From Lachnospiraceae bacterium (GTDB lineage: Bacteria; Bacillota; Clostridia; Lachnospirales; Lachnospiraceae): a stretch of 61,257 bases of DNA. The notes under the pieces are model-generated. The model was not told the origin of the DNA, did not search any database, and saw only the letters and a program-made list of their open reading frames with translations. Positions within the stretch are counted from its first letter, which is position 1, and each line of letters begins with the position of its first letter. This document shows positions 53,417-61,257 of this stretch, one piece after another. The translations under genes were made by a program, and so were the position numbers. The stretch covers positions 17,278-78,534 of the forward strand of contig JAAVBZ010000028.1 in assembly GCA_014803415.1 (NCBI GenBank), read 5' to 3'.

Positions 53417-54169
53417 CTATGCTCGATATTTTGCCCCTGAAAACTTGGCGAATGCCTGATGGAACTCCTTGGATTTTGATCTGGAGATCGGAAGCATTGT
53501 TTCATCCACCAGTTTGACACTGTCAGAATTTATAACTGTTATATATGCCATATTAATAATATAACTGTTATGTGCACGCGCAAATCCAGCTTCTTCATTA
53601 AATATTTGGGAAATTTCATTCAGTCTCATATTTACCCTCAGAGTTTCATAAGGGAATTGTTCTTTTATCTTTCCACAGGCAAAGACCTCGCTGGCATTGT
53701 TTCGAATAGCTATGTACAAAATATCATCAGCAGAGACCTTGATCTGATCTTTGCCGGAACTATATTTACACAAAACATAAGGAATTTCTTTTGTCCGCTT
53801 AACTTCTTTCATAACTTCAGCCATTTCCCTGACCATTTGGTCATTGGTAAAGTTCTTCAGCAGATACCTGTAAACACCCGCCTTAAAATGATCAATTTCA
53901 GGGCGCACTACTCCCGAGCAAAATACCAGAACAAAATTGCGGTCAATCTTCCTGAGTTTCATTGCTGTTTCAAATCCACCCATTTTTTTCAGCTTCAGAT
54001 CCATAATGACCAGATCAAAATCCAGACTCTGGCTGCATAACAATTGATCCCCTGAATTAAAGTCACAAAACAACAGTTTATCCTTACTTATTACGCCTGT
54101 GTCGATTATTATCTTTTTCAAAAATTCTATATAATTTTTATTATTATCACAAATTGCAATCTTGTACAT
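53417..54169 (-). CDS. LytTR-family response regulator
   Basis: 250 residues: a receiver domain (YKIAICDNNKNYIEFL, acceptor Asp in LVIMDLKL) and a C-terminal LytTR DNA-binding domain (ILYIAIRNNASEVF, RAHNSYIINMAYI). ATG at 54169 is preceded by CAGGAGA; an upstream in-frame start at 54247 has no ribosome site. No histidine kinase is adjacent. Lying directly after the T7SS small proteins, it probably regulates the secretion locus. Confidence 0.9.
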   Translation of the reverse strand: MYKIAICDNNKNYIEFLKKIIIDTGVISKDKLLFCDFNSGDQLLCSQSLDFDLVIMDLKLKKMGGFETAMKLRKIDRNFVLVFCSGVVRPEIDHFKAGVYRYLLKNFTNDQMVREMAEVMKEVKRTKEIPYVLCKYSSGKDQIKVSADDILYIAIRNNASEVFACGKIKEQFPYETLRVNMRLNEISQIFNEEAGFARAHNSYIINMAYITVINSDSVKLVDETMLPISRSKSKEFHQAFAKFSGAKYRA

Positions 54170-54275
54170 CTTTTCTCCTGGAATTTTATCTTTATGTCTG
54201 TTTCTTATAATTGTATTCCAGAATCGCCTGAACTTGCAATGGCGCAATAGTTCCTCTTTAGATGTACTATTTTCT

Positions 54276-54569
54276 CTATTTTATCTTTTCCTTGGAATAA
54301 GCATCATCCAATGTTCCAAAATCTGTATCTGCTGCCTGCATCATCTGCAGCAGTGTCAGGAAAAAGTCACAAGTCCCCCTGACCATCTCAAGTTCGCTGT
54401 TAATCTGTACCTTTAAGGCATCGATAAAGTCTCCCTTAGAACGGGATATACTTCCTAAAAGCTCACCGTATCCGCCTTCCATCTCTGAAAGAAAACCTTC
54501 CGTCTCCGATTGGATCTGCGCCATTCTTCCGGGCGCCGATGCTTTGTCTATTGCGATATCTTTACTCAT
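54276..54569 (-). CDS. Small helical T7SS-associated protein (WXG100-like)
   Basis: 97 residues, almost wholly helical, with an amphipathic pattern around SETEGFLSEMEGGYGELLGS and INSELEMVRGTCDFFLTLLQ. The size and heptad pattern resemble WXG100/Esx or LXG-partner proteins, but no WxG turn is present. ATG at 54569 with AGGAGGAG upstream. Third of three small genes after essC. Confidence 0.6.
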   Translation of the reverse strand: MSKDIAIDKASAPGRMAQIQSETEGFLSEMEGGYGELLGSISRSKGDFIDALKVQINSELEMVRGTCDFFLTLLQMMQAADTDFGTLDDAYSKEKIK

Positions 54570-54586
54570 TTTCTCCTCCTGTAATG

Positions 54587-54883
54587 CTAAATTCCACAAT
54601 CTGAATCAAGATTGGAAATAATATCTGCAAAGCTGTCCATGCTCATCTTGGATGAATCCATGTTCATAGACATAGGCGCCGTTATACCTGAATCCAAAGT
54701 ATTCAATAGCATAGCTATTTTTGCAGAGATCTTATCAATATAAAATCCACCCTCCAGATCAGACAATTCCCGAATCTCCTCTGAAATCTTACTGATCTTT
54801 GTTATTGCTGTTTCGTGCAATGCGGCAAGCTTCTCTATTGCCGGATCATATTCACTTTGTTGTAAATTTACAATATCCGCCAT
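54587..54883 (-). CDS. Small helical T7SS-associated protein
   Basis: 98 residues with a helical hairpin (NLQQSEYDPAIEKLAALHET and ISEEIRELSDLEGGFYIDKI) and a Met/Ser-rich C-terminus. The layout is like DUF5344/YwqI or Esx partners, which escort LXG toxins to the T7SS. The family is not certain. ATG with AAAGGGG upstream; it lies 26 bases after the 54910 gene. Confidence 0.6.
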   Translation of the reverse strand: MADIVNLQQSEYDPAIEKLAALHETAITKISKISEEIRELSDLEGGFYIDKISAKIAMLLNTLDSGITAPMSMNMDSSKMSMDSFADIISNLDSDCGI

Positions 54884-54909
54884 GTTTTCCCCTTTCTCTG
54901 ATCCTGATT

Positions 54910-55326
54910 TTAAATTGCTGCAAGCTCTGCTAGCAGTTTATCTTTTTCGTCTTCCAGTTTATTGATATACAGATCCAGCTTAGCAAGCTGTGTAGATATT
55001 TCCCCCTGTACTCCCTGGGCAGATGCCCTGGTGCTTTCCATTTCAGCGATAGGCTGCGGCAGTCTTATGCTGATCCTCTCTGCTGCATCCCCCTCAAACC
55101 TGTCCGTCACCACTACCGGAGCCATTACACTTGACTGAAAAGAAGCCAGTGTCCTTGCCCATCTGTTTACTGCATCAGCAATCTGACGGTTAATATTATT
55201 CAGTGCGATCTTTACTTCCCTTGCCGCATCGATCTTTTCCTGTACTCTCTTTATGGCTTCTCTTATTATTGCCCTTTGCGCCATTTTAGCCGCCATCTCA
55301 GCGGCATAGCTTCTAATGTCTGCCAT
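54910..55326 (-). CDS. Helical T7SS-associated protein, DUF5082/YwqH-like layout
   Basis: 138 residues: two long helical regions separated by a segment with W...F..S and RFEGDAAERIS, then a C-terminal coiled coil (KLEDEKDKLLAELAAI). The W...FxGxxA arrangement recalls DUF5082 partners of LXG toxins. ATG at 55326 with AAAGGGG upstream; it starts two bases after the essC stop, so it is cotranscribed with essC. Confidence 0.62.
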   Translation of the reverse strand: MADIRSYAAEMAAKMAQRAIIREAIKRVQEKIDAAREVKIALNNINRQIADAVNRWARTLASFQSSVMAPVVVTDRFEGDAAERISIRLPQPIAEMESTRASAQGVQGEISTQLAKLDLYINKLEDEKDKLLAELAAI

Positions 55327-55328
55327 AC

Positions 55329-58300
55329 TTATCCCCTTTCTCTTTCCTCTGCATATTTCGGCAGCAGTATCTTTTCGGAAGTGCCGTTATGATACAGCAG
55401 CCCCTCACCCATGGCTGGAAGCTGTCTTGTCATTACGGAAGGGAATATACTGGTTGTTCCCGGATTTCCGATCAGGATACCGTCTGTTGCCGTTTTAAAG
55501 AATTTACTGATCTCATCAAAACCTTTGGCCTTGGTAGAATTGATCGTTGCTATGATACCGCATCCTGTTTCCGCCGCCAGCCTCAGACACTCTGCCATAT
55601 CCTTCTGCAGATTTTTAAAGTTTTCTGCAAATTCGTCTGTATCATCGATGACTATGTACATTGGTTCCAATGTCATATAGAATTCCCTGGGTGAGATTCT
55701 GGAGTTTGTTTCCAATGCTTTATGGAACATGCTCTTACGTGTGATCATTTCTTCCTTACATTCTTCTATAAACTCTTCCGCTTCTTCCTGCTTTTCAATA
55801 TAAGAAAGATTCTCATCGGCCTTGTGATAAAAAAGCTCTCTGCTTCCGGCGTCGAACAGATAAATCCTGCTTCCGGTCAGCTGTGCCAGTATTACTTTTA
55901 AAAGATTGGTCTTGCCCTTGCCGGAATCCCCCAAGATGATAAAGGGTGCCGCACATCTGTCAAAGCCCCGCAGCTCAACAGTCTCTTTATGCAGTCCAAG
56001 TGCGATCTTTCCTGCCATATCTCCCGCGTACTGTCCCAGCATGGTAGAAACAAACTGCTCCGGCAGCACAGGTATTCTGGGTGCCCGCATAATTGGATAC
56101 ATGGCGCAGATCTTATCTATCAATTCCTTAATGCCTGTGTTGTATTCCACCTCATTTTTAAAGGGAACCATAGTATACACCTGCATCAGATTGGCGGAGC
56201 TTTCATGCTTCACCAGAACTCTGCCTTCTATTTCAGGCGGCTGATATGCGCTCTTGCCTACCAATGTCCCGCTTTCGGTCTTTTCTACCAGATATCCTGC
56301 TATCTTATTCTTGTAATTATTTAAAGCAGCATACTTAATACCATTCTGCCTGGTGGCCGTTACCACCATATAGATGCCAATACCTACGCCATCGCGGCTT
56401 AACCTTGCAAAAAAGTCTTCCAGCTCCTGACCGATCTCTTTTACCACATCATAATTATCTACAATAATGACGATGGCTTTTAACGGTGTTTCAGCTGTCT
56501 GATTATATACATCGAAATTCTGCACCATTTTTTCTGCAAACAACTTCTTCCGGCTCTTCATTTCTTCATTGATGATCCGAATCAGCTTTCCAAGCTTTTC
56601 CGCATCATCTACGGTAATATAATCCGATGTATGAGGAAGAGCATTCAGCGGTACTAATGCACTGTTCCCAAAATCACAGATATAAAAATTCAAAAGCGCT
56701 ACCGAATTTTTTAAAGCCAGACTCAAAAGCACCGTAGTCAGAAATGTGGATTTGCCATAACCTGCCGCCGCAAAAAAGGCTGTGTTTCCTTCTTTCAGTA
56801 AATCGATGCAATAAGGCAGCTGACTCTGTTCCTCAGGGATATCGATCAATCCGATCTCTGCTGACAGATCAAGCGGCAGTCTGTCCTCTTCCCTGCTTCC
56901 GTCTATGCAGTACAACGTCGGATAATCGCTGACGATCCGCCCGGAAAGGGGCGGCAGCCACGGCTTCTTTACAGGTATGGCATGAAGCTGGCTGTAAATC
57001 TCATTTATGTAATCAATGGTGACATCCAGCTGGGTCACATCCAGTTGTCCACTTTCTTTTCGCGCACTCAGATCACTGTTCACCAGTTCTCCCTGTCCCA
57101 GCTCATTTACCAGATACACCAGCTGCGCTGTTTCCTCTTTTTCCTTTTCGCTGCGGTAAGCCGCACCGCTCCAGGCTGACTGGAACAATTCATAGATCTC
57201 ATTATTTCCTACCTGCAGATACGCCCGGCCGGGCTGGGTGATAAACGCCGCATCTCCTGTCTTAATGATCTCCCTGCTGTCGGCTTCATTCTGTACCTTA
57301 AGCGCCAGTTTGAACCGTGAGTTGGTCCAGATCTGATCATCCACTACGCCGGAGGGCTTCTGAGTTGCCAATATCAAATGTATTCCCAGACTACGTCCGA
57401 TACGGGCTGCCGATACCAGCTCTGACATAAAATCAGGCTGCTCCTTTTTCAGCTCTGCAAATTCATCACTGATCAGGAACAGATGGGGCAGAGGCTCCGA
57501 AACCTCTCCCAGCTTAAACAACTTATTATAATCATTGATATGGTTAACATTATTCTGACTGAAAATTTTCTGCCTTCTTGCCAGCTCGCTTTTAATAGAA
57601 GCCATAGCTCTCATGCTTTCACTGCCATCCAAGTTAGTGATCGTACCAAGCAAATGAGGAAGATTCTTAAAAAGCCCTGCCATACCGCCGCCCTTATAGT
57701 CGATCAGCAGAAATCCCACTTCATGAGGATGATAATTAACTGCCAAAGACAGAATATAACTCTGCACAATCTCCGATTTACCGGAACCCGTAGTTCCTGC
57801 CACCAACCCGTGAGGTCCATGAGCCTTTTCGTGAAGATTCAGATAAAGATAATCGTCTATGCCTCGAAGGCCCAAGGGGACGGCAAGCGTTTTGTGGGAC
57901 TGATTTTTCTTCCATCTTTCTTCAATATTCATCTGCTGCGGCGTTTCCACATGATACATATCAAAAAAGGTAATGCTGTCCGGTACCTGTGAGACGATTC
58001 CTTTTTCATGAACCAGCACGCTCAGATTTCTTGCCATTGTTTCAAAATCAATCTGACCTGCTCTTTGGAGATCCAGCTTTTTGTTTATCATCTCGCCATT
58101 CATCAAGAGCAGCGTGCCCTGATCGGAGTTGTCGAACTGTATAACTGTTTTGATGTTTTCCGGAAGATTGGCTCTCATATGTGTGGTATAAATAATGGAA
58201 AAACCAAGGCCCTCCGGCTCTTTGTCCAGATATTCCATAATAGCATGATCAACGATCAGCTTCGGTTCATCAATAATAAAGAGATAGTGGGGAAGGAAGC

Positions 58301-59567
58301 GGGAATCTTTCCGGCTCTCTTCCTTTTTCAGCTTCCTGTCTTTCAGAATCCGGTACAAACTTCCCACCACATGATCTCTCATGCGTTCGTTATTAATACA
58401 TCCATAGGCATTAATTGCGTGAATGCGCAGATGAGGATACCAATTCATCCACTTAAAATCATCATTGTACTTTTCATTAAAAATAGTGACTATTTCAAGG
58501 TCATGATAACTATGGAAAAAAGCAAGCTGCGCCACCATAAGCTTAAGCTGCTCATGTATCACATCTTTTTCTCCCACCAGTCCAAGATGTGCCTGCTTTA
58601 AGTCGATACTGACTGGCTTGTCCTTAACTAAAAGGAAACGGCTGTAGACCTCCCTTCCTTCCTGTTCCAGAGGATCCACCTCCATCTCCATTTCCCTGGA
58701 TTTCATGGAAACCGGAAAACTGACCGGCTCATTTCTCTTCCCCACTGATATTGTAAGGAAATCTCCGTCTCCTGTACTTCTTTCATAGATACGGCTGCTA
58801 TAAGAATTGACCATCTGCTCTATGGTCTTAACAGAAGGGTTATTATAGTTCACCGCATCCTGCTCTGCGTTCAGCGCCCGGTTCAGCCTTTTGCGTACAG
58901 ACAGTAAATATTCATCATACATTTCCTGCCTCTTGTTCTCATGGTCTTTACATTCCTTTCTGTCCTTTACAAACTTCACAACAGACATGATAAGGCTCAT
59001 AACCGTGGAAATAGCGGAAATGATGACAAACAGTCCCCTTTTCATCAATATGCTGACGCCAATCGTCACGCACAGCATAATGACCGGTGGAACGATTACC
59101 TGGACGATACTCCGCTTGTCCATCTTTTTGGGCGCAGGCGGCATATTGATCTCAATCTTCTCTGTGGGCACTTTTTTGATTAACCGGGGAGAACGTTTAT
59201 ACTTGGGAAAACCTTCAAAGGGAACTTTGTCCGGCGCCTTTTCAAGCAGGTCAGTTTCATAATCTTCCACAGGCATTTCAAGCACCAGCTCATCTGCAAA
59301 AACAGTAATGCTGCCTTCTGCAAAGTAAAAGCTGTCACCTTCCTCAAAATCTGTTTCGCTTCCGTACTGCTCCTCCAAAAGCTCCTGTTCATTATGAAAG
59401 AATTTTTCTTTGCTAATCCGGACCTTTTCTATGTATATTTTATTATCTTCTAACCATATCCTGAAAGGAAATGCTTCTATAGTAATATCTGCATTTTCTT
59501 CTGCTATGGTCACAATATGCTTTCTCTGATATGTTCTTTTGGCTATCTCCGGCAGTTTACTTTCCAT
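55329..59567 (-). CDS. essC: Type VII secretion ATPase EssC (FtsK/SpoIIIE family)
   Basis: 1412 residues. The N-terminal FHA-like part is short (~1-110), then two membrane helices (about 153-175 and 179-201), a degenerate ATPase-like region (325-540) and three FtsK-type domains. Walker A is at 591-598 (GTTGSGKS) with Walker B LFLISDEFAEL (696-706), then AAGYGKST (934-941) and GDSGKGKT (1213-1220). It matches EssC of Firmicutes T7SSb, the motor exporting WXG100/LXG proteins. The first FHA domain of ~100 residues seems missing. No EssA, EssB or EsaA gene is visible in the window. Confidence 0.95.
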   Translation of the reverse strand: MESKLPEIAKRTYQRKHIVTIAEENADITIEAFPFRIWLEDNKIYIEKVRISKEKFFHNEQELLEEQYGSETDFEEGDSFYFAEGSITVFADELVLEMPVEDYETDLLEKAPDKVPFEGFPKYKRSPRLIKKVPTEKIEINMPPAPKKMDKRSIVQVIVPPVIMLCVTIGVSILMKRGLFVIISAISTVMSLIMSVVKFVKDRKECKDHENKRQEMYDEYLLSVRKRLNRALNAEQDAVNYNNPSVKTIEQMVNSYSSRIYERSTGDGDFLTISVGKRNEPVSFPVSMKSREMEMEVDPLEQEGREVYSRFLLVKDKPVSIDLKQAHLGLVGEKDVIHEQLKLMVAQLAFFHSYHDLEIVTIFNEKYNDDFKWMNWYPHLRIHAINAYGCINNERMRDHVVGSLYRILKDRKLKKEESRKDSRFLPHYLFIIDEPKLIVDHAIMEYLDKEPEGLGFSIIYTTHMRANLPENIKTVIQFDNSDQGTLLLMNGEMINKKLDLQRAGQIDFETMARNLSVLVHEKGIVSQVPDSITFFDMYHVETPQQMNIEERWKKNQSHKTLAVPLGLRGIDDYLYLNLHEKAHGPHGLVAGTTGSGKSEIVQSYILSLAVNYHPHEVGFLLIDYKGGGMAGLFKNLPHLLGTITNLDGSESMRAMASIKSELARRQKIFSQNNVNHINDYNKLFKLGEVSEPLPHLFLISDEFAELKKEQPDFMSELVSAARIGRSLGIHLILATQKPSGVVDDQIWTNSRFKLALKVQNEADSREIIKTGDAAFITQPGRAYLQVGNNEIYELFQSAWSGAAYRSEKEKEETAQLVYLVNELGQGELVNSDLSARKESGQLDVTQLDVTIDYINEIYSQLHAIPVKKPWLPPLSGRIVSDYPTLYCIDGSREEDRLPLDLSAEIGLIDIPEEQSQLPYCIDLLKEGNTAFFAAAGYGKSTFLTTVLLSLALKNSVALLNFYICDFGNSALVPLNALPHTSDYITVDDAEKLGKLIRIINEEMKSRKKLFAEKMVQNFDVYNQTAETPLKAIVIIVDNYDVVKEIGQELEDFFARLSRDGVGIGIYMVVTATRQNGIKYAALNNYKNKIAGYLVEKTESGTLVGKSAYQPPEIEGRVLVKHESSANLMQVYTMVPFKNEVEYNTGIKELIDKICAMYPIMRAPRIPVLPEQFVSTMLGQYAGDMAGKIALGLHKETVELRGFDRCAAPFIILGDSGKGKTNLLKVILAQLTGSRIYLFDAGSRELFYHKADENLSYIEKQEEAEEFIEECKEEMITRKSMFHKALETNSRISPREFYMTLEPMYIVIDDTDEFAENFKNLQKDMAECLRLAAETGCGIIATINSTKAKGFDEISKFFKTATDGILIGNPGTTSIFPSVMTRQLPAMGEGLLYHNGTSEKILLPKYAEERERG

Positions 59568-59716
59568 GTAAATTTCCCCTTTTGCACTTGGTAAGATGTT
59601 TCATCATCTAAAAAGTATACATCTGATATAATTTCTGACAATTTCCAGATGATAATTATTCCTATTATATATATCCTGTACAATATTTTTTCCATTCTTT
59701 AATGCTTGAAGACTTT

Positions 59717-60526
59717 CTATTTGCCCTGGGCCTTTAATTCCAATAGACCTTTTCTAGCCACAGATATATTTCCATAACGATTTTCCAGAAGATCAGACTG
59801 ATGCGCATATGCTAAAATTACATCTTCTAATGGTTCAATTTCTCTTTTCAACCCACCAACATTTTTAAGCAAGCAAACTTTTTCTTCTTCATCCCATGCC
59901 CACTCTCCCAAACCATCAATACACATGGCATATCCATATACTGCTGCATATTCTATTAATGTTTGTTCTATCTCAGCAAAGTCTTTATCATAAATTTCTG
60001 TCAATTTCTCTCTCAGCGTAAAAATTGTTTCTTTTCCATCTGTCAGTTGCCATTCTTTTTGATAACGCTCATAGATTTCTTTATGATTTTGATACAGATA
60101 CAAATTCGTTTCGGGTTTAGGCCTTACTTCTGTCGTCGGCTCACTGATCTCATCCAAAAAACTAAGTCCATACTTTATGATCCATTCCTTAAATTGTTCC
60201 AGTATCTGCCGCAATTCTTCCTCATTCTTATACTCCCAGAATTCCTGATAAGTGCCTATATTCGGTACAAATCTTGCGAATTCATACATTCCCTGTCCAT
60301 AGGCATTCGTACAAAAAACAGCTTTAATTTTGCCTTTAAAAAAACGATGTCTTAAGAAAAAAATATCCTGTTTTATCTCTCCCTTGTTTCTTGAATAGGC
60401 CCATACACCAACATGTTTTTCATATTCAAATCCCTGCTCTTTTAACATAGTACCTATAATATTTTCGATGTTTTTTGAGATATTCATTCTTTCACTATAA
60501 GTGTATTTAACTTCTAATACACCCAT
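59717..60526 (-). CDS. Uncharacterised soluble protein (possibly DUF4304-like N-terminus)
   Basis: 269 residues, no signal peptide or membrane helix. The N-terminal ~110 residues (IENIIGTMLKEQGFEYEKH, IKQDIFFLRHRFFKGKIKAVF) have the look of DUF4304-type immunity-related domains. The C-terminal part is helical and charged. The start is uncertain (60526, or the ATG at 60487). It lies upstream of essC on the same strand, 150 bases away. The gap 59568-59716 shows no gene. Family assignment is weak. Confidence 0.55.
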   Translation of the reverse strand: MGVLEVKYTYSERMNISKNIENIIGTMLKEQGFEYEKHVGVWAYSRNKGEIKQDIFFLRHRFFKGKIKAVFCTNAYGQGMYEFARFVPNIGTYQEFWEYKNEEELRQILEQFKEWIIKYGLSFLDEISEPTTEVRPKPETNLYLYQNHKEIYERYQKEWQLTDGKETIFTLREKLTEIYDKDFAEIEQTLIEYAAVYGYAMCIDGLGEWAWDEEEKVCLLKNVGGLKREIEPLEDVILAYAHQSDLLENRYGNISVARKGLLELKAQGK

Positions 60527-60589
60527 CTCCTCCTTTCTACTACAATATATTTACGGTTAATATCCTTTACAGCCAGTAAGGAATTATCC

Positions 60590-60966
60590 ATCTTGTTGCT
60601 TAAGCTGTATAATGATGGAGCAATAGGTATGTCGGCTTCCTTTCTTGGACTTCGCGTCCGTAAATTAGGCTGATAACCAGCTCCTCATTTGCAGCGTTCG
60701 TTTTATGCAGGTTGAACTGCCTTAGGTACGTTCGTGTCACACCACAGTAGATTGAATAGGCAATGAGTAAAACTGGTATTTATCCATTGCACAATCAAAT
60801 TTTAAGGAGTGACAAATTTATGAACGCAGTAGGTATCGATGTTTCAAAAGGAAAAAGTATGGTTGCTATCATGCGGCCGTTCGGAGAAATTGTTTCCACA
60901 CCTTTTGAAATCAAACACACATCCAGTGATATCAATTCACTTGTAGAACTCATCAACTCTAATTAA
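60590..60966 (+). mobile_element. IS110-family element, 5' remnant
   Basis: Contains the leader and first ~49 codons of an IS110-type transposase; the rest of the element is missing. The non-coding part 60590-60819 includes a GGAC-TTCGC-GTCC hairpin (60647-60659) and other GC-richer structure unlike the surrounding AT-rich DNA. In intact IS110 elements this segment encodes the bridge RNA. Left boundary not determined. Confidence 0.6.
60820..60966 (+). pseudogene. Truncated IS110-family transposase
   Basis: Only the N-terminal 48 residues remain: MNAVGIDVSKGKSMVAIMRP with the first catalytic Asp of the DEDD RuvC-like domain, followed by EIVSTPFEIKHTSSD. A stop comes after LVELINSN at a junction with the next gene's DNA. 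AAGGAG precedes the ATG. It cannot be active. Confidence 0.85.
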
Positions 60967-61257
60967 CCGCAAGTCCAATTACTTTATTCCTTGTAGAATA
61001 TATTTTTTCTTTTAAACCGGTACTTAAATTCACTTTGTATAGGTATTCCTTTTTTCCCTTCTTCTGAATATAGAAAATATCATCCCCGTTACATACAAAT
61101 AAATAATTTCCATCCATCCAGCCTCCAATTTCCTGTATTATTTCTGTATTTCCATTAGATATATCAATTGCTATAATCCGATTGCACAAACCTGCCATAG
61201 AAGAATCATGCACTGCGTTTGAATATACTTCCAATGCATATATTTTATTTTCTTGTG
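60959..61257 (-). CDS. C-terminal part of an unknown, possibly beta-propeller protein (partial)
   Basis: The frame is open from the window edge; an internal TTG at 61234 is probably not the start. The visible ~98 residues show repeated strand patterns (RIIAIDISNGNTEIIQEIGG, DIFYIQKKGKKEYLYKVNLS), as in DUF5050-like propellers. Its 3' end overlaps the IS110 remnant by a few bases. No firm family. Confidence 0.5.
   Translation of the reverse strand, partial: QENKIYALEVYSNAVHDSSMAGLCNRIIAIDISNGNTEIIQEIGGWMDGNYLFVCNGDDIFYIQKKGKKEYLYKVNLSTGLKEKIYSTRNKVIGLAVN

Noticed and set aside
58008-58601. 197-codon open frame on the plus strand inside essC
   Set aside because: Shadow of essC; Cys/His-rich composition without domain pattern.
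60763-60819. Extended N-terminus of the IS110 transposase fragment
   Set aside because: AAGGAG and the conserved MNAVGIDVSK start place the ATG at 60820.

Overview
This window looks like the chromosome of a low-to-moderate GC anaerobic Firmicute, most likely a Lachnospiraceae-type Clostridium. The signs are a T-box-controlled isoleucyl-tRNA synthetase, the operon uvrC-hprK-glcK-murB-rapZ-whiA-HPr-like, a DUF1846 gene next to ftsH, a YesMN/ABC sugar locus, Rpn/PD-(D/E)XK family proteins and a Firmicutes-type (T7SSb) EssC secretion ATPase. No rRNA, tRNA or CRISPR array was found.

Layout. Positions 1-25 kb are a conserved housekeeping backbone, mostly on the minus strand: ileS with its T-box leader, a PAP2 phosphatase, a GNAT acetyltransferase, a cyclophilin, an AGCS amino-acid/cation symporter, a DUF1189 pair, class II fructose-bisphosphate aldolase, a diacylglycerol-kinase-like lipid kinase, the long uvrC-to-HPr-like operon, ftsH with a DUF1846 gene, pyrG with an attenuator-like leader, and a LuxC/LuxE-like acyl reductase and acyl-protein synthetase pair. 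The HPr-like protein has Asp where HPr has the phosphorylatable His15 but keeps Ser46. It shares an operon with HPr kinase and glucokinase, so it is probably a Crh-type regulator rather than a PTS phosphocarrier.

Positions 24.9-28.5 kb are a small cargo segment (HD hydrolase, pyridoxamine-oxidase-like protein, XRE-PPOX fusion, GNAT). It lies between two diverged direct copies of the 3' end of an Rpn/PD-(D/E)XK gene, and the GNAT is fused in frame to the intact Rpn protein.

Positions 28.9-37.2 kb and 50.9-53.1 kb are AT-rich arrays of small membrane-anchored proteins that are unrecognised or only weakly recognised. They include several paralogous pairs, two tandem NTF2-fold-immunity-like proteins, proteins built from repeated GxW...WF modules, an RDD protein, an RCC1-like protein and a broken 3' gene fragment. 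Next to them, at 53.4-59.6 kb, is a T7SS module: EssC, three small helical proteins and a LytTR regulator. My working inference is that the arrays are largely immunity-type genes attached to this secretion locus, with no toxin gene in view. Three dispersed ~130-bp repeats (28.5, 37.3 and 53.3 kb), each with a conserved TTGTRA-N17-TATAAT promoter and small hairpins, punctuate the region.

Between the two arrays, 37.3-50.8 kb is a carbohydrate locus: HpcH/HpaI aldolase, FGGY kinase, YesN/YesM two-component system, two ABC permeases and a solute-binding lipoprotein, divergent from a Gfo/Idh/MocA protein without the usual EKP lysine, an Asp-box (sialidase-fold) protein and a GH2 glycosidase. Together they predict import, deglycosylation, oxidation, phosphorylation and aldol cleavage of an unidentified sugar or sugar acid. 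The window ends with an IS110-family remnant and a partial gene.
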